Program-made: the position numbers and the translations under genes
DNA from: Lachnospiraceae bacterium
GTDB lineage: Bacteria; Bacillota; Clostridia; Lachnospirales; Lachnospiraceae
DNA: 64,000 nucleotides
Reading direction: 5' to 3'
NCBI GenBank assembly: GCA_015057165.1
Contig: SVEY01000002.1
Location: 62,001-126,000, forward strand
The notes under the pieces: generated by a model
Told to the model about the DNA's origin: nothing
The model's input: the letters and a program-made list of their open reading frames with translations, nothing else
Databases searched by the model: none
Shown here: positions 26,294-35,822 of the stretch, one piece after another
Position numbering within the stretch: position 1 is the first letter of the stretch
Layout: each line of letters begins with the position of its first letter

Positions 26294-27472
26294 ATGAACG
26301 ACTTTATCTATAGCGCACCAACGAAGGTGCATTTTGGAAAAGACAAAGAGTTAGAAGTTGGCAAGATTATTAAGGGATATAATCCTACAAAGGTTATGAT
26401 TCACTTTGGTGGCACTTCTGCGAAGAAAAGTGGTCTTCTTGACAGAGTGATTAAAGTACTAGACGACGAGGATATTAAGCATGTTGAATTTGGCGGTGTT
26501 AAACCTAATCCAGAGCTTAGTCTTGTTCGTGAAGGGATTGAGTTATGTCACAAGGAGAATGTTGATTTTATTCTTGCAGTGGGCGGTGGCTCTGTTATGG
26601 ATTCTGCTAAAGACATTGCTAATGGCGTGGCAAATCCTGACATTGACGTATGGGATTTCTCTCTTGGCAATGCTATTCCCAGAAAGACTCTTAATAAAGG
26701 ATGTATTCTTACCCTATCTGCAGCAGGCTCAGAAATGTCCCATTCCTGTGTAATAACTAACGCAGAGACCAAGGACAAGCGAGGCTATAGTTGTCCGTGT
26801 AATCATATGAATTTTGCAATAGAGAATCCAGAGCTGACATATTCTGTAAGTCAGTATCAGACTGCCTGTGGAACTGTTGATATTTCCATGCATACAATAG
26901 AGCGATTCTTTATGCCGGGTGAGGATACATATCTTACAGACGATATTGCTATTGCTGTTATAAGAAATGCGTTGTCTGCAGGAAAGAAATCATATGATGA
27001 GCCAACTAATTATGAAGCAAGGGCTAATATGATGTGGGCATCTTCTCTAGCACACAATGGACTTACAAATTGTGGAAGAGAATTTCAACTTACAGTACAT
27101 CAATTAGAACATGAGATATCAGGTCTTTATCCAGATGTTGCACATGGTGCAGGGCTTGCAGCATTATGGTGTAGCTGGGCAAGATACGTATATAAGACTA
27201 ACATTTCTCGTTGGTTAAAATATTCTAAAGAGGTGTGGAATATTGATATTAATTATGAGCATCCAGAAGAGACAATCATTAAGGCAATAGATGCTCAGGA
27301 AGAATTCTATAAATCAATAGGAATGCCTACTAATATTAAGGATTTAGGTGTTAAGAAAGAAGATTTAGAATACTTAGCTGACAGATGTACTCGTGGCAAA
27401 ACCAGAATCCTATCAGGGTACAAAGAACTAGGATATAAAGAGATACTTGATATCTATAATATGGCATTTTAG
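26294..27472 (+). CDS. Iron-containing alcohol dehydrogenase
   Basis: 392 residues of the YqhD/BdhA type. The nucleotide site is GGGSVMDSAKDIANG near residue 97, and the metal ligands are in VDISMHTIERF near 195 and HQLEHEISGLYPDVAHGAG near 265-282. It probably reduces an aldehyde with NAD(P)H. It follows the CMD-cupin gene by 15 bases, implying co-transcription and perhaps detoxification of a reactive aldehyde; the latter is inference. Confidence 0.9.
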   Translation: MNDFIYSAPTKVHFGKDKELEVGKIIKGYNPTKVMIHFGGTSAKKSGLLDRVIKVLDDEDIKHVEFGGVKPNPELSLVREGIELCHKENVDFILAVGGGSVMDSAKDIANGVANPDIDVWDFSLGNAIPRKTLNKGCILTLSAAGSEMSHSCVITNAETKDKRGYSCPCNHMNFAIENPELTYSVSQYQTACGTVDISMHTIERFFMPGEDTYLTDDIAIAVIRNALSAGKKSYDEPTNYEARANMMWASSLAHNGLTNCGREFQLTVHQLEHEISGLYPDVAHGAGLAALWCSWARYVYKTNISRWLKYSKEVWNIDINYEHPEETIIKAIDAQEEFYKSIGMPTNIKDLGVKKEDLEYLADRCTRGKTRILSGYKELGYKEILDIYNMAF

Positions 27473-27549
27473 GCTTGATTCTGATAAAATTACATAATAC
27501 GAGTGATTATTATACTAGAAAATAACAAATCGAAGGGAAGTATAAAAGG

Positions 27550-28662
27550 ATGGAAGAGACAAGACCTTATCTTGATTGGCAATTAGTCAATGATTTTATG
27601 ATTGACGTATTTGTGAAGTACGGGGTACCTAAAGAGGATGCTAAGATATGCGCCGACGTACTTCTAGAAAGTGATAGAAGAGGCATTGAGAGCCATGGAT
27701 GTAACAGGTTCAAGCCAATCTATCTTGACAGAATTAAGAATGGAACTTTGCTTCCGAAGACTGAGATAGAGATTCTTAAGGATACACCAACCACTGTAGT
27801 TATGGATGCTCATAATGGAATGGGTATGGTGGCTAGTCATAAGATGATGGAAATGCTAATTGACAAAGCCAAGAAATACGGAATGGCAGGAGGAGCAATT
27901 TGTAATTCTACTCACTATGGAATAGCTGGTTACTGGTCAACTATGGCTGAGAAGGAAGGACTTATTGGTATTACAGGAACTAACGCTAGACCTTCTGTTG
28001 CACCGACATTTGGAATTGAGCCTATGATGGGAACGAATCCTATGACATTTACAATGCCAACAGATGAAGAATTCCCATTTAACTTCGATTGTGCCACATC
28101 AATTGTTCAGAATGGTAAAATCGAATTCTATGAGAGACAGGGAAAACCAACCCCACCTAATTGTGTGATCTCCGATACAGGAGAGACCATGACAGATTCT
28201 GGCAAAATTCTAAAGGACATGAGAGCAGGCCACGCTGCACTTCTTCCCCTTGGTGGAATGGGTGAAGACACAGCAGGCTTTAAGGGATATGGATTTACAA
28301 CAATAGTTGAGATATTATCTGCAGCATTGACTGGTGGACCATTTATGAAGGACTTAAATGGCAAAGACGAGGATGGCAATCCAGCTATGTATCACTTAGG
28401 ACATTTCTTCTTCGTAATCAACCCAGAATTCTTCATGGGTCTTGATACATTCAAGAAGACATCAGGTGATATATTAAGAGGCCTTAGAGCGTCTAAGAAG
28501 GCACCAGGTGAAGAGAGAATATATACGGCAGGTGAAAAGGAACATGATGCCTGGGTGGATAGGAAGAATAAGGGTGTTCCTGTCGGAGAATCCATTCAGA
28601 AGGAATTCATACAGCTTAGAGATGAGTGTGGACTTACACAGTATCATTTTCCGTTCGAGTAA
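27550..28662 (+). CDS. Ldh-family oxidoreductase (type 2 malate/L-lactate DH)
   Basis: 370 residues of the family that includes malate, ureidoglycolate and delta-1-piperideine-2-carboxylate reductases, unrelated to Rossmann lactate dehydrogenases. Recognisable parts are RGIESHGCNRF near residue 55, HYGIAGYWSTMA near 122 and MMGTNPMTFTMP near 160. It should use NAD(P)H on a 2-oxo acid or cyclic imine. Part of a second Ldh gene survives as a relic at 28941-29051, so the organism or an ancestor carried two copies here. Confidence 0.88.
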   Translation: MEETRPYLDWQLVNDFMIDVFVKYGVPKEDAKICADVLLESDRRGIESHGCNRFKPIYLDRIKNGTLLPKTEIEILKDTPTTVVMDAHNGMGMVASHKMMEMLIDKAKKYGMAGGAICNSTHYGIAGYWSTMAEKEGLIGITGTNARPSVAPTFGIEPMMGTNPMTFTMPTDEEFPFNFDCATSIVQNGKIEFYERQGKPTPPNCVISDTGETMTDSGKILKDMRAGHAALLPLGGMGEDTAGFKGYGFTTIVEILSAALTGGPFMKDLNGKDEDGNPAMYHLGHFFFVINPEFFMGLDTFKKTSGDILRGLRASKKAPGEERIYTAGEKEHDAWVDRKNKGVPVGESIQKEFIQLRDECGLTQYHFPFE

Positions 28663-28680
28663 TGTAATAAGGAGAATAAC

Positions 28681-28947
28681 ATGGTAGAAGTAACTAATCT
28701 TACTAAGAAATTTGGTGAGAAGATTGTGGTGGATAACACAACATGGACAGCAAAGGATGGTCATATAACAGGCTTTATTGGTCACAATGGCGCAGGTAAG
28801 ACTACATCACTTAAGATGATTACAGGCGCCCTTAAGCCAACAGAAGGAACAATTAAGCTTAATGGAATTGACATAAGGAAAGACCATCTTGAAGCTAAGA
28901 AGCAATTTGGATATGTGTCAGATTCCCCTGACCATTTCCTAAGACTT
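28681..28947 (+). pseudogene. 5' fragment of a duplicated ABC ATPase gene
   Basis: These 267 bases align without gaps to 30057-30323, the start of the intact ABC ATPase gene, with roughly 95% identity. Walker A (GHNGAGKTT) survives but the signature motif and Walker B are missing. At 28941-28947 the sequence switches to Ldh-derived DNA, and the open frame then reads that DNA out of frame. The hybrid 131-codon frame is almost certainly not a working protein. It keeps its ATG and GGAG. Confidence 0.88.
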
Positions 28948-29051
28948 CAGGAGATATCCTTCGAGGACTCAGAGAATCCAAGAAGGCACCAGGTGAAGAG
29001 AGAATATATACAGCAGGCGAGAAAGAGCATGATGCCTGGGTGGATAGGAAG
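28941..29051 (+). pseudogene. 3' fragment of a second Ldh-family gene
   Basis: These 111 bases align without gaps to 28456-28566 of the intact Ldh gene. I count about 16 base differences, but in the right frame they change only one residue, so the fragment came from a paralog that was under selection. It begins at AAGAC, shared with the ABC fragment, and stops matching at 29051 just before the CPBP gene. Confidence 0.85.
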
Positions 29052-29059
29052 GACGAAAG

Positions 29060-30010
29060 ATGACATTTCAGAATAAAGCATTACCGCCTAAGACGGTAAA
29101 TTTGATTTTTCTTATATTAACAATACTGATACTTGTGGGATCAAGTATTAATATCCCTTTTATACCTAAAGCATGGGGAACTTTGATAGCGTATATTCCA
29201 ACTTTAATCATTGCAATAATCCTTTGCCGCAAGAAGGAAGCTAATTTTTCAGAGGCATTTGCGTTTAAGGGTGCAAAACCACTATCGTTTTTGTTGGCTT
29301 TTATTATAGCTATTGCAGCACTTCCATTAGTTAGGTTAGTATCGGAATTAACTGGTCTGGTATTCCCGAGTCTTATGCAAACTATTGCCGGAGCCATAAT
29401 GGGAGACCAACTAATAATAGCAATAATAAGTACTGCTGTGATTCCTGTTATTTTCGAGGAGTTCTTTTTGAGAGGAACTATGCTAAATAGTTATAATACC
29501 ACCGGAAGATATCGACTGGGAATTATAGTAACTGCAATACTTTTTGGGCTTTTTCATATGAATTTTTCGCAGTTTTTCTATGCTACAGTACTTGGTATAA
29601 TTATAGGGATTGTATTTACTTTGACGGGTTCTGTATTCCCAGGAATGATAATGCATTTAGTTAATAATGGTATATCAATCCTCATGAGTGCTTTGTATGG
29701 AACCTATGGCGTAGAGTTTATGCAAGAACATTTTTCTTTTATGGAATTTGGCTTTGCTGATACTGCTCAGACGATTAAGACAATTATTTCTGCTATAATT
29801 GGTCTTGTTATTATATGCCTGTGTATTCGTGCTATGGCTAAGGTTGAGGGATGCCCTGACAGGCTAACGCGAATTGTTAAAGGCGGCTATGAAGGTGAAA
29901 AACAGAAGATTGCTAGTCCTACTTTGGTTATTGCTCTAATATTATTAGCCATAGGGACTGTTTTTGTATCTTTTGTTATTCCAATATATTTAAATAGTAT
30001 GCAAGGTTGA
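29060..30010 (+). CDS. CPBP intramembrane metalloprotease
   Basis: 316 residues with about eight membrane helices. The Abi/CPBP motifs are present: IFEEFFLRG (EExxxR) near residue 136, GLFHMNFSQFF near 167 and HLVNNG near 198. Family members include the CaaX protease Rce1 and bacteriocin immunity proteins. The gene sits inside the duplication scar between the Ldh relic and the intact ABC ATPase gene, and seems to be an insertion there. Its C-terminus has an added membrane helix. Substrate unknown. Confidence 0.87.
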   Translation: MTFQNKALPPKTVNLIFLILTILILVGSSINIPFIPKAWGTLIAYIPTLIIAIILCRKKEANFSEAFAFKGAKPLSFLLAFIIAIAALPLVRLVSELTGLVFPSLMQTIAGAIMGDQLIIAIISTAVIPVIFEEFFLRGTMLNSYNTTGRYRLGIIVTAILFGLFHMNFSQFFYATVLGIIIGIVFTLTGSVFPGMIMHLVNNGISILMSALYGTYGVEFMQEHFSFMEFGFADTAQTIKTIISAIIGLVIICLCIRAMAKVEGCPDRLTRIVKGGYEGEKQKIASPTLVIALILLAIGTVFVSFVIPIYLNSMQG

Positions 30011-30056
30011 CATAAGAAATGTTTCTTTGTTACCCTTTATAACTAAGGAGGTTAAA

Positions 30057-30791
30057 ATGGTAGAAGTAACTAATCTTACCAAGAGATTCGGTGAGAAGGT
30101 TGTGGTGGATAACACAACCTGGACTGCAAAGGATGGTCATATAACAGGCTTTATTGGTCACAATGGCGCTGGTAAGACTACATCACTTAAGATGATTACA
30201 GGCGCCCTTAAGCCAACAGAAGGAACAATTAAGCTTAATGGAATTGACATAAGGAAAGACCATCTTGAGGCTAAGAAGCAATTTGGATATGTGTCTGATT
30301 CTCCTGACCATTTCCTAAGACTTAAGGGTATAGAATATGTTAATCTTATGGCTGACATATATGACGACCCAGGGGATGGAAGAGCAGATAGGATTAAGAC
30401 ATTTGCCGAAAGACTTGGCATATATGATGCACTAGATAGCACAATTCTATCTTATTCTCATGGTATGAGACAGAAGATTATGTTAATTGGAGCATTAGTT
30501 CACAATCCTTCAATTTGGATTCTTGATGAACCAATGCTAGGTCTTGACCCACAGTCTGCCTATGAATTAAAGCAGATGATGAAGGAGCATGTGGCTAATG
30601 GTAATTCAGTGCTTTTCTCAACCCATGTGTTAGAAGTTGCTGAGAAGCTATGTGATGAGGTTCTAATTATTAAGAAAGGACAGATGCAATTTACAGGAAG
30701 TGTAGATGCTCTCAAGGAGAAATATGCAAGTGATGACCTTGAAGAGATATTCCTTAAGTTGAATGGTATTGATAATGAAGAAGATTCTTAA
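30057..30791 (+). CDS. ABC transporter ATP-binding protein
   Basis: 244 residues from the ATG at 30057 (AAGGAGG at 30045-30051). Walker A is GHNGAGKTTS near residue 34, the signature is a variant LSYSHGMRQK near 132, Walker B is IWILDEPMLGLD near 153, and the H-loop is STHVLE. The type is that of ABC-2 exporters. It overlaps the following permease gene, so the two form one transporter. Substrate unknown; peptide or drug export is possible. Its 5' third is nearly duplicated at 28681-28947. Confidence 0.9.
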   Translation: MVEVTNLTKRFGEKVVVDNTTWTAKDGHITGFIGHNGAGKTTSLKMITGALKPTEGTIKLNGIDIRKDHLEAKKQFGYVSDSPDHFLRLKGIEYVNLMADIYDDPGDGRADRIKTFAERLGIYDALDSTILSYSHGMRQKIMLIGALVHNPSIWILDEPMLGLDPQSAYELKQMMKEHVANGNSVLFSTHVLEVAEKLCDEVLIIKKGQMQFTGSVDALKEKYASDDLEEIFLKLNGIDNEEDS

Positions 30792-32439
30792 TTTATACAA
30801 AATGCTTAATAAAAACAACACCTCTGGCAAGGGGGATTCCTCTAAGATGTTTATATTCATCGTTGGTGGAGTGATGCTATCATTTATCTTTGGATATGTT
30901 GGATACAAATTCGCTGATTCCATAGAAATGATGGGTGGAGTACCTATTATTCTAAGTGTATCTGGATTAGTTGCAGGCATAGGTATTTTTGCATTTGGTT
31001 TTTTTAGCCTAATTAACAGTATGTATATGTCTTCTGATATTGAACTTCTTATTACGCTGCCACTGTCATCTACCCAGATTGTTCTACTTAGACTTTTGTC
31101 TTTTTTAGGACTAGCATTTGGGATTGGATTTGTTGCAATCATTCCAATTAGTATTGGATTTACAGTTGCAACTTCCGCTGGTATTATTAGCTGGGTAAGT
31201 ATAATATTAGAATTCATTTTTGTTCCGATATTTGCCACATTTATAACGGCAACTGTTGTGATTCTTCTAATGAGTATTGTTAGAATTTTTAGAAATGTTG
31301 ATGTGTTAAGGTATATAGGAATTGGCGTGCTGTTTATTCTGTTGTGCCTGTATTTCTTTTTCTCTAGTTCTAATAATAGTAATCAAGTGGAAGTGAATTC
31401 CCTTATTACGATTCTGGCAGGATTCGGAACTACATTACAATATGTTGATCCGGTGTCTGGCTTTATATCAGTATTTGCAGCATCAGGAAGTATAATTGAT
31501 TTGCTAATATCAATTGCTTTACTTGCTGCTTCAGTTTTATTGTTCCTAATTGTTGCCAAGTTCCTATATCTGGAAGGTGCTCTTAATATGCAGAGTACTT
31601 CTGTAAGTGGCAAGATATTAAATGACGAAGAATTGAATAAGGTGTGTACGAATAATGGGACATACAAGTCTCTTGTTAAGAAGGAATTCAATATGCTTAG
31701 AAGGAATCCTGCTTATTCGCTTAACAACTTTGTGATAGGATTCTTATGGCCAATACTTGCAGTTGTATTAATGTATGGAACAATATCATCTGTTGGTAAA
31801 ATGTTTGCGCCATCTGAGGGAGCACAGGATCCGACTACAATTAGTATTAGGTTCGTAATTATGTCTACTTGTCTGATTATGTTCATAATGATTCTAATTC
31901 CTATGACATATCAGTCAATTGCTTATTCGTCGCTTTCAAGGGAGGGTAATTCATTTCCAATAATGAAGCAGATCCCTGTAGATTATAAGATACAGATTAA
32001 AGCGAAGCTTACAGTAGCAGAGAGAATACAACATATTCAGACTACAGGATATGTGTTGCTTGGCGCCATAATTATTTATATAATTATGGGTGTCCCAGTA
32101 TATTTTGCACTGTGTCCGACGCTATTAGCATTTACATTTACAGAGATGGCAATCTGTATGGATATGCTTAACGGTTATAAGAACGCAAGTGTTAACTGGG
32201 ATAATGAGAAAAGCATAGCTAGTAAGAATAGCGGTGCGATGTTCGCATTTTACATACTAAGTGCATTCGGAGTGCCTATTGTGTGTGCACTTGGATTATT
32301 CTTTGCATTTGATGCTAATCCATATCTTGGATTAATTCCTATGTTGGTTTTAGCAGTGATATTTGGTATAATTATGATACCTTTGAGAAAGCGTGTCTTT
32401 GTAAAAGGTGATAGAAGAATAAGAACATTAAGATTCTAG
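30775..32439 (+). CDS. ABC-2 type permease
   Basis: 554 residues from ATG 30775; an in-frame ATG at 30763 is possible, and both lie inside the ATPase gene. About twelve hydrophobic helices are arranged in two groups separated by a cytoplasmic stretch near residues 280-320 (NDEELNKVCTNNGTYKSLVK). The layout resembles the large single-chain permeases of Firmicute exporters. It should pair with the ATPase just upstream. The charged C-terminus (RKRVFVKGDRRIRTLRF) follows the positive-inside rule. Confidence 0.85.
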   Translation: MKKILNLYKMLNKNNTSGKGDSSKMFIFIVGGVMLSFIFGYVGYKFADSIEMMGGVPIILSVSGLVAGIGIFAFGFFSLINSMYMSSDIELLITLPLSSTQIVLLRLLSFLGLAFGIGFVAIIPISIGFTVATSAGIISWVSIILEFIFVPIFATFITATVVILLMSIVRIFRNVDVLRYIGIGVLFILLCLYFFFSSSNNSNQVEVNSLITILAGFGTTLQYVDPVSGFISVFAASGSIIDLLISIALLAASVLLFLIVAKFLYLEGALNMQSTSVSGKILNDEELNKVCTNNGTYKSLVKKEFNMLRRNPAYSLNNFVIGFLWPILAVVLMYGTISSVGKMFAPSEGAQDPTTISIRFVIMSTCLIMFIMILIPMTYQSIAYSSLSREGNSFPIMKQIPVDYKIQIKAKLTVAERIQHIQTTGYVLLGAIIIYIIMGVPVYFALCPTLLAFTFTEMAICMDMLNGYKNASVNWDNEKSIASKNSGAMFAFYILSAFGVPIVCALGLFFAFDANPYLGLIPMLVLAVIFGIIMIPLRKRVFVKGDRRIRTLRF

Positions 32440-32448
32440 GAGGTTAAG

Positions 32449-32847
32449 ATGGGCAGTATTATTTTTAACATTGTATTAGCGTTAGTTTTCTTATATGAGG
32501 CATTCATATTGTTTACTAAGAAGAATGGTGGTAGTGATAAGAATTTCGAGAAATACACGGAGGAGTCATTAGCAAAATTCTCTCCAATTGGTGGAGTAGT
32601 GCTGTTACTAGTTGTAGTATATGAAGTTATCGAGATTCTTCATAGAACTGGTATAGCACAATTTATTCCTTTAGATGAAGATGGAAGTATACCTGTCTAC
32701 ATTCACGCACCAGTATTATTAGGAATTGTGGCTGTATATCTTATATTGTATTTTACAATGCTTAAGAAGAAGGATGATTATGTAGATCCTAAGAAGGGTG
32801 GCAATTCCGGCACATCTAACAAGTCTAATGACGATGAAGAATACTAG
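32449..32847 (+). CDS. Small two-helix membrane protein, function unknown
   Basis: 132 residues with helices near 3-20, 45-62 and 82-103, so two or three membrane spans, and a charged Ser/Asn/Asp tail. I do not recognise the family. It starts 9 bases after the ABC permease with AGGAGG and is followed by a terminator, so it is the last gene of the exporter transcript and may be an accessory subunit. Confidence 0.72.
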   Translation: MGSIIFNIVLALVFLYEAFILFTKKNGGSDKNFEKYTEESLAKFSPIGGVVLLLVVVYEVIEILHRTGIAQFIPLDEDGSIPVYIHAPVLLGIVAVYLILYFTMLKKKDDYVDPKKGGNSGTSNKSNDDEEY

Positions 32848-32876
32848 AAGATAATAAGTTGTAAATTTTTAATTGT

Positions 32877-32912
32877 AAGATGCTTACCAAGTAAGGTGGG
32901 CATCTTTTTTTA
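32877..32912 (+). terminator. Terminator of the ABC exporter transcript
   Basis: AAGATGC (32877-32883) pairs with GCATCTT (32900-32906), with an inner ACC/GGT pairing, followed by a run of T. Confidence 0.8.
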
Positions 32913-32919
32913 GATTATG

Positions 32920-32948
32920 TTAAATGATTTCCTAATATGTGCTATACT
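32920..32948 (+). promoter_or_regulatory. nadE promoter
   Basis: TTAAAT (32920-32925), a 17-base spacer and an extended -10 TGCTATACT (to 32948) form a plausible promoter just after the upstream terminator. Confidence 0.6.
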
Positions 32949-32990
32949 AATTTCAAATAATATGAACTAATCATTATGAAGGAGAATAAT

Positions 32991-33740
32991 ATGTTCGACG
33001 CAAATAAAGAAATTGACGGAATTGTAAATTGGATTAGAGAGTGGTTTGAAAGAAATGGGCCTAAGGCCAGTGCTGTAATTGGATTGTCAGGAGGCAAGGA
33101 TTCCTCAATTGTGGCAGCCCTTCTGGTTAGAGCTCTTGGTAAGGATAGAGTAGTTGGTGTTATGATGCCTAATGGTAAGCAGTCTGATATCAATGATTCA
33201 ATTACCATCGCTAATCACCTTGGCATTAAGACTTATACAGTTAATATAGAGTCTAGCTATAATGCTTTCCTTGACACGTTACAGGAAAGCGCAAGTGATA
33301 TTGAGATTACCAAGGATACGAAGATTAACTTAGCACCAAGGCTTAGGATGTCCACCTTGTACGCAATCGCTCAGTCCCTTCCTAATGGTGGAAGAGTTGC
33401 CAACACATGTAATGCTTCGGAGGACTATGTTGGTTATTCTACGAAATACGGTGATGCAGCCGGGGATTTCTCACCATGTGCTAACTACACAGTAACTGAG
33501 ATGCTTCAGATTGGTGATGCACTTAAGGTTCCTAAGGAACTTGTTCATAAAAAGCCATCTGACGGTTTATCAGGAATGTCTGATGAAGATAAGTTAGGCT
33601 TTACATATGCATCTCTTGATGATTATATTATAAATGGTGTATGCGATGATGAGAAGCTCAGGGAGAGATTCGATTATCTTCATAAAATCAATCTGCACAA
33701 ATTAGAAGTGATTCCGGGATACAAAAGGGGCAATACATGA
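32991..33740 (+). CDS. nadE: NH3-dependent NAD synthetase
   Basis: 249 residues from ATG 32991, with AAGGAG at 32978-32983. The P-loop of the N-type ATP pyrophosphatase family is GLSGGKDSS near residue 38. NASEDYVGYSTKYGDAAGDF near 143-162 and KPSDGLSGMSDEDKLGF near 184 bind deamido-NAD and ATP. There is no glutaminase domain, so it uses free ammonia to make NAD. Its stop overlaps the ATG of the secreted protease gene by four bases. Confidence 0.94.
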   Translation: MFDANKEIDGIVNWIREWFERNGPKASAVIGLSGGKDSSIVAALLVRALGKDRVVGVMMPNGKQSDINDSITIANHLGIKTYTVNIESSYNAFLDTLQESASDIEITKDTKINLAPRLRMSTLYAIAQSLPNGGRVANTCNASEDYVGYSTKYGDAAGDFSPCANYTVTEMLQIGDALKVPKELVHKKPSDGLSGMSDEDKLGFTYASLDDYIINGVCDDEKLRERFDYLHKINLHKLEVIPGYKRGNT

Positions 33741-35791
33741 AGAAAATAACAAAAATAATATTATCAGTGGTGTTATCAATTGTATTAGTTTTATCTGTGG
33801 TTTCACCCGTAGGTGATATTACTGTATCAGCAGAGGAGAATTTGCCAGCACAATTTGATCAGAGAAGTCTTGGAATTGTTACACCTGTAAAATTGCAGAA
33901 TCCATGGGGGACATGTTGGGCATTTGCCGCAGTATCTGCAATGGAGACAAGTATATTATCATTACTTGGACTAACCTATGAGGATACTGTAGAAGAAGGG
34001 AATGAAGGAAAAGAAGGGGTAGGACTAGACCTTTCTGAGAAGCATTTGACATGGTTTTCGATTAAGACAATTACAGCAAATGAGGATGATAAACAAATTG
34101 GAGAAGGTATATCAGTAATTGGAGAAGAGGAGGATTATACCGACTTATATAATGCAGGGGCTGATAATCGATTCTTTTCTACATTACTTGCATCTGGTGT
34201 AGGGCCTATTTATGAATACTATTTTCCTTATAAAGGAAGACAAGGTTTTACCAAGTATGAGTACTATCTTAATAATCGTGATGAGTGTATTGAATCGGAA
34301 CGACAGATCTTAGAGAAGGAAATGGGAGGACTGACTGTTGAGGATTTTATTGAGAAGCTTCGTAGTGAGGGGAAACTTAGTTCACTTGTAGAGTCAGCAA
34401 AGAATAACGGATGGATTGATCCTAGTGTAACTGTAGACACTATTACAGCTCAAATTCTTCTTGAGGGTATAACAGATAAGGAATATAAGGGGTATGAAAA
34501 TAGCGATGAATACTCTGACAAGGATGATTGGACAATTGATGAAATTGGAGAAGATGGATATCCTAATCGGTTTAGAACTAGTGGCTTTTCATTAAAGGAT
34601 GGTAATATGCTTCCTCAACTTGCTAATCGTGATGATAATAAACTTTGGCTTGGTATTAATGAAGAAGGAACAATTGCCTTAAAGAAGGAACTACTTAATG
34701 GTCATGGAGTTCTTGCTCATTTTGAAGCCGATACATCAAGACCTGGGGAGTTTTCTGCTAATAATTATTTGAATTTAAATACGTGGGCACACTATACTTA
34801 TGAAGACAAGAGAAGTAATCATGTTGTTGCTATAGTTGGATGGGATGACAATTATTCTAAGGATAACTTTAATGAAGGACACAGACCTCCGGGGGATGGA
34901 GCATGGATTGCTAAGAATAGTTGGGGTTCTGAAACTGATTATGTAACTAATGATAATGGAAGACCAATTGGCAATGGAGAATGGGGGCTAGTAGATGAAA
35001 ATGGAAAGCATACCGGGTATTTCTATATTTCCTACTATGATAAGTCTTTATTAGATGCAGAATCTATAGTTCTTTCAACTAGTCTAGGTAGAGATGATGG
35101 ATTCTATGCAATGCAATATGATTACCTGACATCTGATTACAAATACGATGTTAGCAGGACTGAGGAGCTTAAGACTGCTAATATATTTACATTTGAGGAT
35201 GGCCTTGATGCGGAGATTCAGTCAGTTTCTACTAAGACTGCAAATGAGAATGCACATGTTAAGTTCCAGATATATCTGTTAGATGAGGATAGTACAGGTC
35301 CTACTGATGGTACACTTGTAAAGGAGCTAAGTGAAGACTTTGAATACAAGGGATACCATCGTGTGGATTTAGACGAACCTGTCTATATTACTTACGGACA
35401 ACGGCTGGCTGTAGTTGCAACTGAGACTAATACAGATAAAGAAGGCAATAATGTATATGAGATGTCTGTAAATGCTATGAATGACTACGATAGTGCCATT
35501 AGAGCAGGAATTAAATTCTATGGAAAATCAGTTGTAAATCCTGGGGAAAGTTTCATCTATACAGATGGAAGGTGGCAGGATTGGTCAGATATAAAATACG
35601 ACTTCACTAAAGAGGAATTACCTGATGATGTGGATGATATGGAAGTAGATAATTTCAGTGTTAAAGTTTTTCTTGTATCTGCCACATTATTTGACAACAA
35701 TACATCAATACCAAATAACGATGATGCAACTCAGAAAACAGTTAAAGTAAAACCACCTAAGACAGGAGATATATTCAATACATTTTGGTAA
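33737..35791 (+). CDS. Secreted papain-like (C1) protease with cut-off sorting signal
   Basis: 684 residues. A signal peptide (KKITKIILSVVLSIVLVLSV, cleaved near 31) is followed by a papain-type domain with VKLQNPWGTCWAFAA (Gln and catalytic Cys), SNHVVAIVGWDD (His) and AWIAKNSWGS (Asn). A beta-rich C-terminal domain of about 200 residues resembles those of lectin-like clostridial C1 proteases. The last residues are KPPKTGDIFNTFW: a PKTGD-like sortase motif with almost none of the membrane helix and basic tail that should follow. The protein is probably released rather than anchored. Confidence 0.88.
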   Translation: MKKITKIILSVVLSIVLVLSVVSPVGDITVSAEENLPAQFDQRSLGIVTPVKLQNPWGTCWAFAAVSAMETSILSLLGLTYEDTVEEGNEGKEGVGLDLSEKHLTWFSIKTITANEDDKQIGEGISVIGEEEDYTDLYNAGADNRFFSTLLASGVGPIYEYYFPYKGRQGFTKYEYYLNNRDECIESERQILEKEMGGLTVEDFIEKLRSEGKLSSLVESAKNNGWIDPSVTVDTITAQILLEGITDKEYKGYENSDEYSDKDDWTIDEIGEDGYPNRFRTSGFSLKDGNMLPQLANRDDNKLWLGINEEGTIALKKELLNGHGVLAHFEADTSRPGEFSANNYLNLNTWAHYTYEDKRSNHVVAIVGWDDNYSKDNFNEGHRPPGDGAWIAKNSWGSETDYVTNDNGRPIGNGEWGLVDENGKHTGYFYISYYDKSLLDAESIVLSTSLGRDDGFYAMQYDYLTSDYKYDVSRTEELKTANIFTFEDGLDAEIQSVSTKTANENAHVKFQIYLLDEDSTGPTDGTLVKELSEDFEYKGYHRVDLDEPVYITYGQRLAVVATETNTDKEGNNVYEMSVNAMNDYDSAIRAGIKFYGKSVVNPGESFIYTDGRWQDWSDIKYDFTKEELPDDVDDMEVDNFSVKVFLVSATLFDNNTSIPNNDDATQKTVKVKPPKTGDIFNTFW

Positions 35792-35822
35792 GAGTAAGAC
35801 TTAAAAAAAGGAGGAGAAAAGG

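Noticed and set aside
28681-29076. 131-residue short ABC ATPase as a real gene
   Set aside because: Only the first 89 codons match an ABC ATPase; the rest is out-of-frame Ldh sequence, and signature and Walker B motifs are missing.
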